From Thermophilibacter immobilis (GTDB lineage: Bacteria > Actinomycetota > Coriobacteriia > Coriobacteriales > Atopobiaceae), in the NCBI RefSeq assembly GCF_015277515.1, contig NZ_CP063767.1, forward strand, positions 558,001 through 622,000: DNA of 64,000 nucleotides, read 5' to 3'. The position numbers and the translations under genes were made by a program. Below the pieces are notes generated by a model. The model was not told the origin of the DNA. It searched no databases and saw only the letters and a program-made list of their open reading frames with translations. This document shows, piece by piece, positions 44,717 to 54,439 of the stretch. Positions within the stretch are counted from its first letter, which is position 1; the number at the start of each line of letters is the position of its first letter.

Positions 44717-46057
44717 ATGCCCCAGAACCAGAGCGATGCCAAGGGCTCAAGCCCCGATCCAAACCCGAAAGGGAGTCCAAGTCCGAGCATTGACACCCGC
44801 TGCGTGCAGGCGGGCTACACGCCCGGTGACGGCGAGCCGCGTCAGGTGCCCATCGTGCAGTCCACGACGTTCAGGTACGACACGTCCGAGCACATGGGTC
44901 AGCTCTTCGACCTGGAGGCCCAGGGCTACTTCTACACGCGCCTGCAGAACCCCACCAACGACGCCGTGGCAGCCAAGATCTGCGCGCTCGAGGGTGCGGC
45001 GGCGGGCATGCTCACGAGCTCGGGGCAGGCGGCGAACTTCTTCGCGCTGTTCAACATCTGCGAGCAGGGCTCGCACGTGGTGTCGAGCTCGGCCGTCTAC
45101 GGCGGCACGTTCAACCTGCTCGCGCACACCATGGCAAAGATGGGCATCGAGAGCACGTTCGTCTCGCCAGACTGCACCGACGAGGAGCTCGCGGCGGCCT
45201 TCAGGCCCAACACGCGCGCCGTCTTCGGCGAGACGATCGCCAACCCCGCGCTGGCCGTGCTCGACATAGAGCGCTTCGCCACGGCCGCACACGACCACGG
45301 TGTGCCCCTGATCGTGGACAACACCTTCCCCACGCCTGTCATGTGCCGGCCCATCGAGTGGGGGACGGACATCGTGACCCACTCCACGACCAAGTACATG
45401 GACGGCCACGGCGCCGCGGTGGGGGGCGCGATCGTGGACTCCGGCAACTTCGACTGGATGGCGCACGCGCAGAAGTTCCCCGGCCTCACCGCTCCCGACG
45501 AGTCCTATCACGGCATCGTCTATGCGGAGAAGTTCGGTCAGGCAGGTGCCTTCATCACCAAGGCGACCTCCCAGCTCATGCGCGACTTTGGCTCCATCCA
45601 GAGCCCGCAGCACGCGTTTTTGCTCAACCTGGGCCTCGAGAGCCTACACGTGCGCATGCCGCAGCACTTCAAGAACGGACTGGCCGTGGCCGAGCACCTC
45701 GCCCAGAGCCCGCTCGTCTCCTCGGTCCGCTTCCCGCACCTGCCGGGCGACCCCTACTTCGACCTGGCGCAGAAGTACATGCCCCACGGGGGCAGCGGCG
45801 TGGTCTCCTTCGAGCTCGCGGGCGGTCGTGCGGCTGCCGAGAAGTTCATGGCCGCGCTGCGCCTGGCCTCGATCGAGACGCACGTGGCCGACGCGCGCAC
45901 CTGCTGTTTGCACCCGGCCTCCTCGACGCATCGCCAGATGAACGACGAGGAGCTCGCCGCCGCGGGCATCTCGGCGTCCATGGTGCGCTTCTCGTGCGGC
46001 CTCGAGGGCACCGAGGACCTTATCGCTGACATCGACCAGGCCCTCGCCGCGATCTAG
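44717..46057 (+). CDS. metY: O-acetylhomoserine (thiol)-lyase, MetY-type
   Basis: A 446-residue cystathionine-gamma-synthase-family PLP enzyme. It would make homocysteine or methionine from O-acetylhomoserine and sulfide or methanethiol. The PLP lysine is K226 in HSTTKYMDGHG. Other motifs are YFYTRLQNPTNDAVAAKI, SSGQAANFFALFN and the C-terminal SMVRFSCGLEGTEDLI. The long middle insertion (about residues 240-275) is typical of MetY and not of MetB. Residues 1-20 form a Ser/Pro-rich extension that is not conserved. The start codon abuts the fumC stop. Confidence 0.92.
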   Translation: MPQNQSDAKGSSPDPNPKGSPSPSIDTRCVQAGYTPGDGEPRQVPIVQSTTFRYDTSEHMGQLFDLEAQGYFYTRLQNPTNDAVAAKICALEGAAAGMLTSSGQAANFFALFNICEQGSHVVSSSAVYGGTFNLLAHTMAKMGIESTFVSPDCTDEELAAAFRPNTRAVFGETIANPALAVLDIERFATAAHDHGVPLIVDNTFPTPVMCRPIEWGTDIVTHSTTKYMDGHGAAVGGAIVDSGNFDWMAHAQKFPGLTAPDESYHGIVYAEKFGQAGAFITKATSQLMRDFGSIQSPQHAFLLNLGLESLHVRMPQHFKNGLAVAEHLAQSPLVSSVRFPHLPGDPYFDLAQKYMPHGGSGVVSFELAGGRAAAEKFMAALRLASIETHVADARTCCLHPASSTHRQMNDEELAAAGISASMVRFSCGLEGTEDLIADIDQALAAI

Positions 46058-46085
46058 CGCGCCGGCTGCGGGGCTCGCTCGAAGT

Positions 46086-46318
46086 GCCGCACGTGCCCTG
46101 CGGTGCCAGGAGCTTCACGCTTCCGCGGGCCCCTTGCGGCGTTTGAAAGTTGATAAAATCCGCAAGTGCCCCGCACGGATAGACAAACTACGGCTCTGCG
46201 GGGCGAATGTGGCGCCTGAGAGCCGATAAAAGCCGCATGTGCCCCGCAGAGCCAAACGGGTGCAGCCCCGCGGGCCCTTGCGGCGTTTCAGCAGGCACAT
46301 GTGACGCATGTGCTCCGC
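46086..46318. repeat. 73-bp tandem hairpin repeat array, four degenerate units
   Basis: The motif (G/T)CCGCAxGTGCCCCGC begins at 46086, 46159, 46232 and 46303, i.e. every 73, 73 and 71 bp. Units end in GATAAAA or a variant, and each can fold as an imperfect hairpin; the best is 46192-46213 paired with 46232-46253 (three mismatches in 22). It lies between the convergent metY and FKBP genes. No coding role is seen. Confidence 0.7.
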
Positions 46319-46337
46319 AAGCCCTTCGCAGACAAGA

Positions 46338-46364
46338 GCGCCCCCGTCACTGCGACGGGGGCGC
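46338..46364 (-). terminator. Probable terminator of the FKBP gene
   Basis: GCGCCCCCGTC (46338-46348) pairs with 46354-46364 around a 5-nt loop. On the minus strand it lies 25 bp after the FKBP stop. T residues after it are few; it may act for both convergent genes. Confidence 0.55.
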
Positions 46365-46388
46365 GTGAATCAGCTTTCTGCGAGCTGC

Positions 46389-46814
46389 CTACTCGACCCC
46401 GAGGAGCTCGATGTTGAAGTTGAGCGCCTGACCGGCGAGCTCGTGGTTCATGTCAAAGGTGATGCTGCCCTCCCCGAGGGCGGCCACCGTGGCCGGGAAG
46501 GGCTGGCCGTCCGGCGAGGAGAGCATGACGTGGGCGCCCACCTCGAGCTCCTCGGCACCGGGCAGCGCGCTCAGGGGGATGGTCTGGACGAGCTCGTCAC
46601 GCTTCAGACCGTAGGCCTCTTCAGCTGGGATGTGCACGTCGCGCACCTCGCCTACGCTCATCTCGCGCACGGCGGCGTCGAAGCCCTTGATCATCTGGCC
46701 GGCCATGCAGGTGAAGGCGAGCGGCTCGTCGCGGTCGCGCGAGGAGTCGAACTTCGTGCCGTCGTCGAGGGTGCCCACGTAATGGACCTTGACCTTCTTG
46801 CCGTCGTTGCTCAT
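46389..46814 (-). CDS. FKBP-type peptidyl-prolyl isomerase (SlyD-like)
   Basis: A 141-residue cytosolic folding enzyme. The start KVKVHYVGTLDDGTKFDSSRDR matches the FKBP opening, and PLAFTCMAGQMIKGFDAAVREMSVGEVRDVHIPAEEAYG is the core of the SlyD-type domain with its IF (insert-in-flap) region following. It lacks the His-rich metal-binding tail of E. coli SlyD. It is the left neighbour of the island that starts at about 46,901. Confidence 0.9.
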   Translation of the reverse strand: MSNDGKKVKVHYVGTLDDGTKFDSSRDRDEPLAFTCMAGQMIKGFDAAVREMSVGEVRDVHIPAEEAYGLKRDELVQTIPLSALPGAEELEVGAHVMLSSPDGQPFPATVAALGEGSITFDMNHELAGQALNFNIELLGVE

Positions 46815-46900
46815 GGGAAGGCTCCCGTTTCTGTCGTCTCCTTCGCAGGGCGCGATTCGCCCTGCGCGTCAGGCCATGGTAGCAGGGTGACCGCGTGGGA

Positions 46901-46918
46901 CCCGCCCGCTTTGTCAAG
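46901..46918 (+). repeat. 18-bp direct repeat, left border of the island
   Basis: CCCGCCCGCTTTGTCAAG here is identical to 59499-59516. The bases on either side differ between the two copies. See the island entry. Confidence 0.6.
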
Positions 46919-48275
46919 AATCTTTCGCAAAAAGAGCGAGCATCCAAGGTACGCCGTCGGCTCTGTGCTGGCTTCTCTTCAGGCCTCCGATCCTTCCAAC
47001 ATGGACACGTCCAGGTAGCGTCTCGTTCCCCAGTCCGATTCGGCGACGTACTTGCATCTGGCGGCGACCAGCATCAACGCTGCATGACCGTCGGGAAACG
47101 TACCCACCACACGGGTTCGGCGCCTGATCTCGCGATTGAGCCTCTCGATGGCGTTGTTCGTGCGTATTCGTGTCCAATGCTGCATGGGAAAGTTCGTATA
47201 GGGCAGCGTCTCTGCGACTCCTTCCCCGACGGTCTTGGCCGCAGTGGGCAGTCGCATGTTCCTAAGCTCGGCGACCACCTCTCCAACCTTCCCCATCGAT
47301 GCCTCGAAGCTCTCCTGGGCATGAATTGCTTTGAGCATCTTGGCAACGTAGGGCCTCTTGTTCTTGGGAACCTTGGAAAAGACATTGCGATAGAAATGTA
47401 CGGTCCACCGCTGGCGCCTCGCTTGAGGAAATACTTCCTCGATAGCTCCCGGCATCCCGAGCGATTTGTCACCGGTGAGCATGCGTACGCCCCTGAGGCC
47501 GCGATCTTTCAACCAGGCCAGGAACTCTTTCCATGAATCCTTGGTCTCGGTGAGGCCCTCGGCGCAGCCGATGATCTCACGGTATCCGTCTGCGTTGACG
47601 CCGATGGCGACCATCACCGCGACGTTCTCGTACGATCCTCCCCAGCTGCGCTTGAGATAAATGCCATCGATGTAGACGTAGGGGTATTCGCCCTCCAGAG
47701 GACGGAGGCGCCATTTCTCGACACTTCCAAATGCCTTCTCGTTGAGATTCGATACCGTGGTGGCGGATACCTTGGAGCCCCTCAGTATCTCGCTCACGTC
47801 CTCGATTCTTCTGGTCGAGACCCCAGCCAGACGCATCTCCATCATGGCTTCCTCGACGCTGGTCTCACGACAACGGTATCGTTCGATGACCGCGGTCTCG
47901 AAACGCATGCCCTGCAGCTTAGGCACGCTCAGCTCGATCTCGCCGGAAGCGGTCGTGAGCTTGCGCTTGTAATGGCCAGAACGGTAGGCATCGCGTTCGG
48001 CCGTGCGCTCGTAGCGCTCCGCGCCCACGAGGTCTTCGGCCTCTTCGTCGAGCATCGCATTGATGGCTTCCCGCACCGTTGTTTTGACAAGTTCTCTCAG
48101 GTCGCTCTTTATCGCTTCCTCGTCGACTGATACGATTTGCTCGGATATGGTTCGTCGCTCCCCTCGGGATGTTTGTTTGCGTGGTCGCTGCAAATCATGC
48201 CGGCGGTGTTCGGACCGTGTCCATTTCCTTGCCTGGATGTATTCAGCTCTCAATTTGCGAAAGAAATTCTACGTT
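46914..48275 (-). mobile_element. IS256-family element 1 (borders approximate)
   Basis: The transposase gene is flanked by imperfect inverted repeats with the core CTTTCGCAAA at 46922-46931 and, inverted, at 48254-48263, each followed inwards by a GAG-x-AGC segment. I could not find a target duplication, so the outer ends are not certain. The left end merges with the 18-bp border repeat of the island. Confidence 0.6.
46979..48253 (-). CDS. IS256-family transposase 1
   Basis: A Mutator/IS256-type DDE transposase. The core (about residue 40 on) shows DLVGAERYERTAERDAYRSGHYKRKL, VSTRRIEDVSEIL, YVYIDGIYLKRSWGG with the first catalytic Asp, the TGDKSLGMPGAIEEVFPQARRQRWTVHFYRN region with the second Asp, and NAIERLNREIRRRTRVVGTFP with the catalytic Glu. 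Relatives usually begin near SEQIVSVDEEAIK, but here the expected initiator codon at 48148 is ATA. The frame is open upstream to a TTG at 48253 within the inverted repeat; I give this longer form. The gene may be silent or poorly expressed. Confidence 0.8.
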   Translation of the reverse strand: MRAEYIQARKWTRSEHRRHDLQRPRKQTSRGERRTISEQIVSVDEEAIKSDLRELVKTTVREAINAMLDEEAEDLVGAERYERTAERDAYRSGHYKRKLTTASGEIELSVPKLQGMRFETAVIERYRCRETSVEEAMMEMRLAGVSTRRIEDVSEILRGSKVSATTVSNLNEKAFGSVEKWRLRPLEGEYPYVYIDGIYLKRSWGGSYENVAVMVAIGVNADGYREIIGCAEGLTETKDSWKEFLAWLKDRGLRGVRMLTGDKSLGMPGAIEEVFPQARRQRWTVHFYRNVFSKVPKNKRPYVAKMLKAIHAQESFEASMGKVGEVVAELRNMRLPTAAKTVGEGVAETLPYTNFPMQHWTRIRTNNAIERLNREIRRRTRVVGTFPDGHAALMLVAARCKYVAESDWGTRRYLDVSMLEGSEA

Positions 48276-48384
48276 ACCGTATGACTGGTGGCTTCAAGGA
48301 TGGGGTCGACGCTGTCTTAGGTGCCATATTCGAGCTAGCGTACGACGGCTGGGGACATACCCAAGAACAGCGGGTTACGTCATG

Positions 48385-49380
48385 TTACGTCCGTGTCGTC
48401 TTCTGGTATTCCTTCGGTCCCATCTTGAAGTAGTCTCGGAATTGCCTGTAGAAGTAACTCATGTTGCATATCCCGACTTTCTCGGCTGTCTCGCCAATGG
48501 TTAGAGAGGTATTCAGAAGCAGATAGGCTGCTTCGCTCATCTGCTGACTTACTTTGATTTGGCTGAAGGTTTTTCCCGTCTTGCTTTTCAGCAGGTTTCC
48601 TAGGTAGTTGGTGCTGTATCCATACTTTGCCGCGGTTGACGTGAGTGTGCATGACTTGTAATTCCGTTCGATGTGGTCAAGTATGTCCACGATCTTGTCA
48701 CCCGGAGCAGGGACCCTTCCCGATGCTTCCCCTCGGTACGTAAGCCCCCTTATGAGCTCGAGCATGATTGATGTGACATAGCTGGCTTGTAGATGGGAAC
48801 TATATCGGTCCGGGAAGAAGTATTCCTCGCAGAGTAGTCGCATGAGGTCGTCCATGTTGCCAGCGTATTTTGCTGGAACCAGAAGGAACTTATCGTGTCG
48901 CCGTCGTTTGGAGATGTACTCGAAGAGGAAGTTGGTCAGGATTCCCCCGCCTGGCAGACGGCTGAGAAACATCGAGTCGAAGAACTCTTTACGAAAAACC
49001 ATCGAGATGACGATGTCATTCGCCGTCTTATAGCTGGGAGACGAACGTATGACGTCTGTGTCGAAGATGATGACGTCCCCACGCGAGAGCGAGATTCGTT
49101 TTCGGTTTACGAGAAAGCTACAGGTCCCATCATAGACGTAGCTCAACTCCATATCGTGGTTCACATGGGGTGGGATGGTGGTGAAGCGAGTTTCCTTCAC
49201 AAGGGCGATGCTCCGCTCGAGCAAGGTGTTCTTCCAGTCAAACAGCATTACCTCCTGACCTTCCACATTGACGGTGGGAGTCGTCTGGTAGACGGGGCTC
49301 GGCTTTCCAGGATGCTGAATATGCCAGGTCTCGGAATTGGTCATCTGTTGGAGATATGAGTCGAGCTTGACTTCGTCCAA
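48385..49380 (-). CDS. AraC-family regulator with cupin-like sensor domain
   Basis: A regulator of about 331 residues. The N-terminal half has an AraC-type cupin pattern (PPHVNHDMELSYVYDGTCSFLVNRKRISLSRGDVIIFD). The C-terminal 100 residues hold two HTH motifs: TSTAAKYGYSTNYLGNLLKSKTGKTFSQ and IGETAEKVGICNMSYFYRQFRDYFKMGPKEYQK. It is divergent from the GH1 gene and most likely controls the phospho-beta-glucosidase/EIIBC pair. I chose TTG 49380, which has a GAGGAAAG site; ATG 49416 in a promoter-like AT-rich stretch is an alternative. Confidence 0.85.
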   Translation of the reverse strand: MDEVKLDSYLQQMTNSETWHIQHPGKPSPVYQTTPTVNVEGQEVMLFDWKNTLLERSIALVKETRFTTIPPHVNHDMELSYVYDGTCSFLVNRKRISLSRGDVIIFDTDVIRSSPSYKTANDIVISMVFRKEFFDSMFLSRLPGGGILTNFLFEYISKRRRHDKFLLVPAKYAGNMDDLMRLLCEEYFFPDRYSSHLQASYVTSIMLELIRGLTYRGEASGRVPAPGDKIVDILDHIERNYKSCTLTSTAAKYGYSTNYLGNLLKSKTGKTFSQIKVSQQMSEAAYLLLNTSLTIGETAEKVGICNMSYFYRQFRDYFKMGPKEYQKTTRT

Positions 49381-49435
49381 AGCAGTTCTTTCCTCAAGAA
49401 TAGATGAATATATCATAAACAATATAAGTATATGA

Positions 49436-51001
<1,566 letters not shown>

Positions 51002-51047
51002 CTCCCAAGCGATGGGAAGTGCAGGCAAAGAAGAGAAGGGATGCATC

Positions 51048-52457
51048 ATGGTTGGCAAGAGCAAGAGAGAGCTCGCGGAGAGGATCCTCGAGCTCGTCGG
51101 TGGGGCGGACAACGTCGTCATGGCGACGCATTGCATCACGAGACTACGTCTTAATCTCAGAGATGATTCGAAGGTCGATCTTGAGGCGCTTAAAGGTCTC
51201 GAGGGAACGCTGGGGGCACAGGTCAAGGATGGGCAGTGGCAGGTCATCATCGGGCCACAGGTCGAGAGCGTCTACCGCGAGCTCGAACCGCTGCTTGGGA
51301 GTATGAAGCTCAGGGGAGAGGTCGGAGTCGATGATGACCAACCCGAACTCAAGAAGAGTGGCAGGGTTCAGATATTCGACATCATCTCTGGAATCTTCTC
51401 GCCAATCATCCCCGCCTTGGTCGCGGGTGGCATCATCAAGGGCATCCTAGCGGTCTTTGCGGGCTTCGGCATGGACACCTCTGCCGGGGACTGGGCAATC
51501 TTCAGCATGATCTCCGACATCCCGTTCTACTTCCTACCGTTCCTTCTGGCAGTGAGTTGTGCGGACAAGTTCAAGGTAAACCGTTCACTGGCGTTGTGCG
51601 TGGCGGGGTCGCTCATGTATCCCACGATCGTCAATGCTATCGGCACGGGAGAGACGCCTCTTACGCTGTTCGGTTTCGCGCTCCCGATCTTCACCTATGC
51701 GGACTCCGTCTTCCCGGTCATCTTCGGAGTCGCCGGGCTCGCCCTCGTGTATCACGCAATTGACAAGCTCGTACCCGACCTGTTCAAGCTCGTCGTTGTT
51801 CCAGCCGTCTCCCTCGCGATTGTCATCCCGCTGAACCTTCTCGTCCTGGCTCCGATCGGAGCATGGTGTGGCATCGGTCTCGCAAATGGCATCGTGTGGC
51901 TCTTCAGCACTCTCGGCCCCATCGCTGGATTTCTATTGGGCTTCTTCATGCCGCTTATTGTTCTCTTTGGCATGCACCAGTCAACGAGTCCCATCCAAAT
52001 CTCGAACATCGCGACCCTTGGTTACGACTATCTGCTTCCCGTCTCGTTCTGCCATAATCTTGCCGAATCGGGTGCAGCCTTTGGAGCGGCCCTGCGCATG
52101 AAGGACGAGAAGCTCAAGTCCGCCGCCTTCACCTGTGCGTTCTCCGCATTTATGGGAATCTCCGAGCCAGCTCTCTTTACCGTGCAGGTTCCCAATCGCA
52201 CCCCGCTCTACTCCGCGATGATTGCAAACGGAATCGGCGGGGCGCTTACCGTGGTTCTTGGCGTGAAGTGCTTCGGCTTCGTCATGCCCGGAATCACCTC
52301 GCTTCCCGTCTACATGGACCCCTCGGGCAATGCGTGGAACATCATCGCCATCGTGATATGCATTGCCCTGACGTGGGTGATTGCCATGGCATGCTCCTTC
52401 GTACTGTGGGGCAAGAGCAAGGGCAGCCTGAAAGCCAAGAGCGAGGTGGCCGCATAG
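51048..52457 (+). CDS. PTS beta-glucoside transporter EIIBC, lacking an EIIA domain
   Basis: A 469-residue membrane permease of the glucose/beta-glucoside PTS superfamily. The N-terminal EIIB domain has the phosphorylated Cys29 in THCITRLRL. The EIIC part (from about residue 105, IFDIISGIFSPIIPALVAGGIIKG) has about ten helices and the GISEPALF motif near residue 370. Relatives such as BglP have a C-terminal EIIA domain that is missing here; a separate EIIA must supply phosphate. The start at 51048 follows an AGAGAAGGG site; transcription with the GH1 gene is likely and ends at the 52518 hairpin. Confidence 0.92.
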   Translation: MVGKSKRELAERILELVGGADNVVMATHCITRLRLNLRDDSKVDLEALKGLEGTLGAQVKDGQWQVIIGPQVESVYRELEPLLGSMKLRGEVGVDDDQPELKKSGRVQIFDIISGIFSPIIPALVAGGIIKGILAVFAGFGMDTSAGDWAIFSMISDIPFYFLPFLLAVSCADKFKVNRSLALCVAGSLMYPTIVNAIGTGETPLTLFGFALPIFTYADSVFPVIFGVAGLALVYHAIDKLVPDLFKLVVVPAVSLAIVIPLNLLVLAPIGAWCGIGLANGIVWLFSTLGPIAGFLLGFFMPLIVLFGMHQSTSPIQISNIATLGYDYLLPVSFCHNLAESGAAFGAALRMKDEKLKSAAFTCAFSAFMGISEPALFTVQVPNRTPLYSAMIANGIGGALTVVLGVKCFGFVMPGITSLPVYMDPSGNAWNIIAIVICIALTWVIAMACSFVLWGKSKGSLKAKSEVAA

Positions 52458-52517
52458 CGCAGGCTGCGAGTCCGAGGCGTTCTGCGACCTTGAGCTATGT
52501 AAGTAGAGCGGTACCGA

Positions 52518-52554
52518 ATAGCCCACCATCTTCGTTGGATGGTGGGCTATTTCG
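52518..52554 (+). terminator. Rho-independent terminator of the GH1-EIIBC operon
   Basis: A perfect 13-bp stem (52518-52530 with 52538-52550) and 7-nt loop, 60 bp after the EIIBC stop. The tail is short (TTC). Confidence 0.7.
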
Positions 52555-52589
52555 TGCAGGAATATGATCGCTGGTTCAGTTACGACGAA

Positions 52590-52598
52590 CGTCCATCG
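52590..52598 (+). repeat. 9-bp target site duplication of IS256 element 2, left
   Basis: CGTCCATCG here equals 54075-54083, directly flanking the element. Confidence 0.75.
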
Positions 52599-54074
52599 GT
52601 AGTGTCTCAAAAGTTGGTGTAAGCGGTGCCTTCGCCCGTGAACCCGCTTCCTCCTAACGCATCCTATGCCGCCCTCCTCCTCGAGTCAACGCCGTCCGCC
52701 TTCACCAGCCGGATGATGGCGGCGGCATGCTCGGCCGCGGTTCCCTCGTACGTCGGTGCCGGCGCTGGCGTACGCTGGGAGTCCTCCTCGTAGGCCTCCT
52801 GGATGGACCCTGCGGAGAACCAGCGTCTCGACTGCCAGGCCTCGTCCATCTCCGAGAGAGCGGCACCGACGTACCTGAGGAGGCTCCTCCTCGAGGGGAA
52901 GACCTGCACGACGCGGCTCCTGCGCTTGATCTCCCGGTTGGTGCGCTCCTGGATGTTGTTGGTCCTGAGCCTGATGTGGTGCTCGTAGGGGAAGTCGAGG
53001 TAGGCGAGCGCGTCAGCCTCGGTCTCCTCCAGGAGCTCGCCCGCCGCGGGGCAGATGGCGCCAACCTCGTCGATCGCCAGGTGGTAGAGCTCCCTGACGA
53101 GGTCCGGGTCACGCTCCGCGAACACGGCCGAGAGCACCTGCCCCACGAGGGCGCGCTGGCGCCTTGTCCTGGCGAGCGAGCAGCAGTTCCTCTCGAGGTG
53201 GACGATGCAGCGCTGCCAGGCGGCGCCCGGGAAGGTCTCCTCGATGGCACGCCTCAGCCCCTCGTGGGCGTCGGAGACGACGCAGATGACGTCCGCCACG
53301 CCACGGTCGCGCAGGCCCCTCAGGAACCCGAGCCAGGACGCGTAGGACTCCGTGTCGACCGCGTCGACGCCGACGAGGTAGCGGTGGCCGTCATCGGCGG
53401 CCGCTATCGCCGTCACCACGGCCACGGAGCCGACGTGCCCGCCCTCCCGGGCCTTGATGTAGGTGGCGTCGAGCCACAGGTAGGGGAAACGCAGGTCGCG
53501 GAAGACGCGCCCCTGCAGGTCTGCGACCGTCTCGTCGAGCGTGGCGCACATCCGGGAGACGGCATCCTTGCCGAGCCTGTCGGCACCGAGCGTGTGGGCC
53601 ACGCGCTCGACCTTCCTCGTCGAGACCCCACAGGTGACCATCTCGGCCACGGCCGCCACGATCGCGCGGTCGGTCCTGGAGTATCGCTCCACCAGGTCCT
53701 CGGGGAAGAAGGACCCGCGCCTGAGCTTGGGTATGCGGAGGGTGATCGTGCCGACGCTCGTGAGCAGCGAGCGCTCCCGGTAGCCGTTCCTCTGGTTGCC
53801 GCCCTCGCACTCGAGGTCGGCCTCGACGCTCATCACCTCGTTGACGACGGACTCGGCGAGCACCCTCGCCAGCTCGCCCACGTTCACCATCCCGTCGTCG
53901 AACCGGGGCAGCCCCGGTGTCACACCGTCCTGCCCATCGCCTATGATTGCCATAGCGGTCATCGCCTCTCCTAGTCCCGATACGTCGCTGTTCGGGATTC
54001 TAGGGCGATGGCCGTTCCCCTCAGGCCTTCAGGCCTGAGGGGAACGTGCTTACACCAACTTTCGCGACACGATC
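52599..54074 (-). mobile_element. Intact IS256-family element 2
   Basis: A 1,476-bp element with one transposase gene. 23-bp inverted repeats (52602-52624 and 54048-54070, two mismatches, core AAAGTTGGTGTAAGC) lie 3-4 bp inside the ends. A 9-bp direct repeat, CGTCCATCG, flanks it on both sides; 8-9 bp is the usual IS256 duplication. It sits in the gap between the beta-glucoside operon and the mannose-family PTS operon, so it interrupts no gene. Confidence 0.88.
52664..53962 (-). CDS. IS256-family transposase 2
   Basis: A 432-residue Mutator/IS256-type transposase. Key parts are CEGGNQRNGYRERSLLTSVGTITLRIPKLR, VSTRKVERVAHTLGAD, LWLDATYIKAREGG (first Asp), VVSDAHEGLRRAIEETFPGAAWQRCIVHLERN (second Asp) and NNIQERTNREIKRRSRVVQVFPS (Glu). 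The C-terminal 60 residues are Pro/Ala-rich. It differs clearly from the transposase at 46979, so two separate IS types are present. It is GC-rich compared with the surrounding island genes and may have arrived from a more GC-rich source. Confidence 0.93.
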   Translation of the reverse strand: MTAMAIIGDGQDGVTPGLPRFDDGMVNVGELARVLAESVVNEVMSVEADLECEGGNQRNGYRERSLLTSVGTITLRIPKLRRGSFFPEDLVERYSRTDRAIVAAVAEMVTCGVSTRKVERVAHTLGADRLGKDAVSRMCATLDETVADLQGRVFRDLRFPYLWLDATYIKAREGGHVGSVAVVTAIAAADDGHRYLVGVDAVDTESYASWLGFLRGLRDRGVADVICVVSDAHEGLRRAIEETFPGAAWQRCIVHLERNCCSLARTRRQRALVGQVLSAVFAERDPDLVRELYHLAIDEVGAICPAAGELLEETEADALAYLDFPYEHHIRLRTNNIQERTNREIKRRSRVVQVFPSRRSLLRYVGAALSEMDEAWQSRRWFSAGSIQEAYEEDSQRTPAPAPTYEGTAAEHAAAIIRLVKADGVDSRRRAA

Positions 54075-54083
54075 CGTCCATCG
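54075..54083 (+). repeat. 9-bp target site duplication of IS256 element 2, right
   Basis: Second copy of CGTCCATCG, the pair to 52590-52598. Confidence 0.75.
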
Positions 54084-54331
54084 TGTCTGTGAGTGCAACT
54101 TCTGTCTGAAACAGACCTACCTAGGGCTGAGGTGATAGCGCCTTCGAGACATGTGCAGGGTGGCAAATGCATAGGCGTTGCGAGAGGGTTGACCTGCGCT
54201 GATTCCATAGCCTTGCTGAAGTGATTTGTTTGCCCTGTCGGATCATTCGTCACACTTCACCCCTTCACCGTCATTATTCATCCATTCGGCGATTATTCTC
54301 GCGCCCTCAGTATTCTGCCCCAAATCGCATG

Positions 54332-54345
54332 CTAATATATACTAA
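54332..54345. promoter_or_regulatory. Possible GntR/HutC operator and promoter of the PTS operon
   Basis: CTAATATATACTAA is a partial palindrome (10 of 14 positions symmetric) within an AT-rich run about 95 bp upstream of the IIC gene. HutC-subfamily regulators often bind TATA-centred sites, and such a regulator ends this operon. The remaining spacer from 54084 has no gene. Confidence 0.4.
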
Positions 54346-54439
54346 TAACATAATGTAATAACAAATGAGAGGAGCAGAAGGGAACTACGAGAGCGAGATG
54401 GAACTCGAAGGTAATCGACTTCAAGTAGGGGGTTGAGTG

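Noticed and set aside
46911-46930. TTGTCAAGAATCTTT at the left IS end as a relic of the 129-bp element end
   Set aside because: Only TTGTCAA plus scattered bases match the 19-bp arm, and there is no partner arm 129 bp away.
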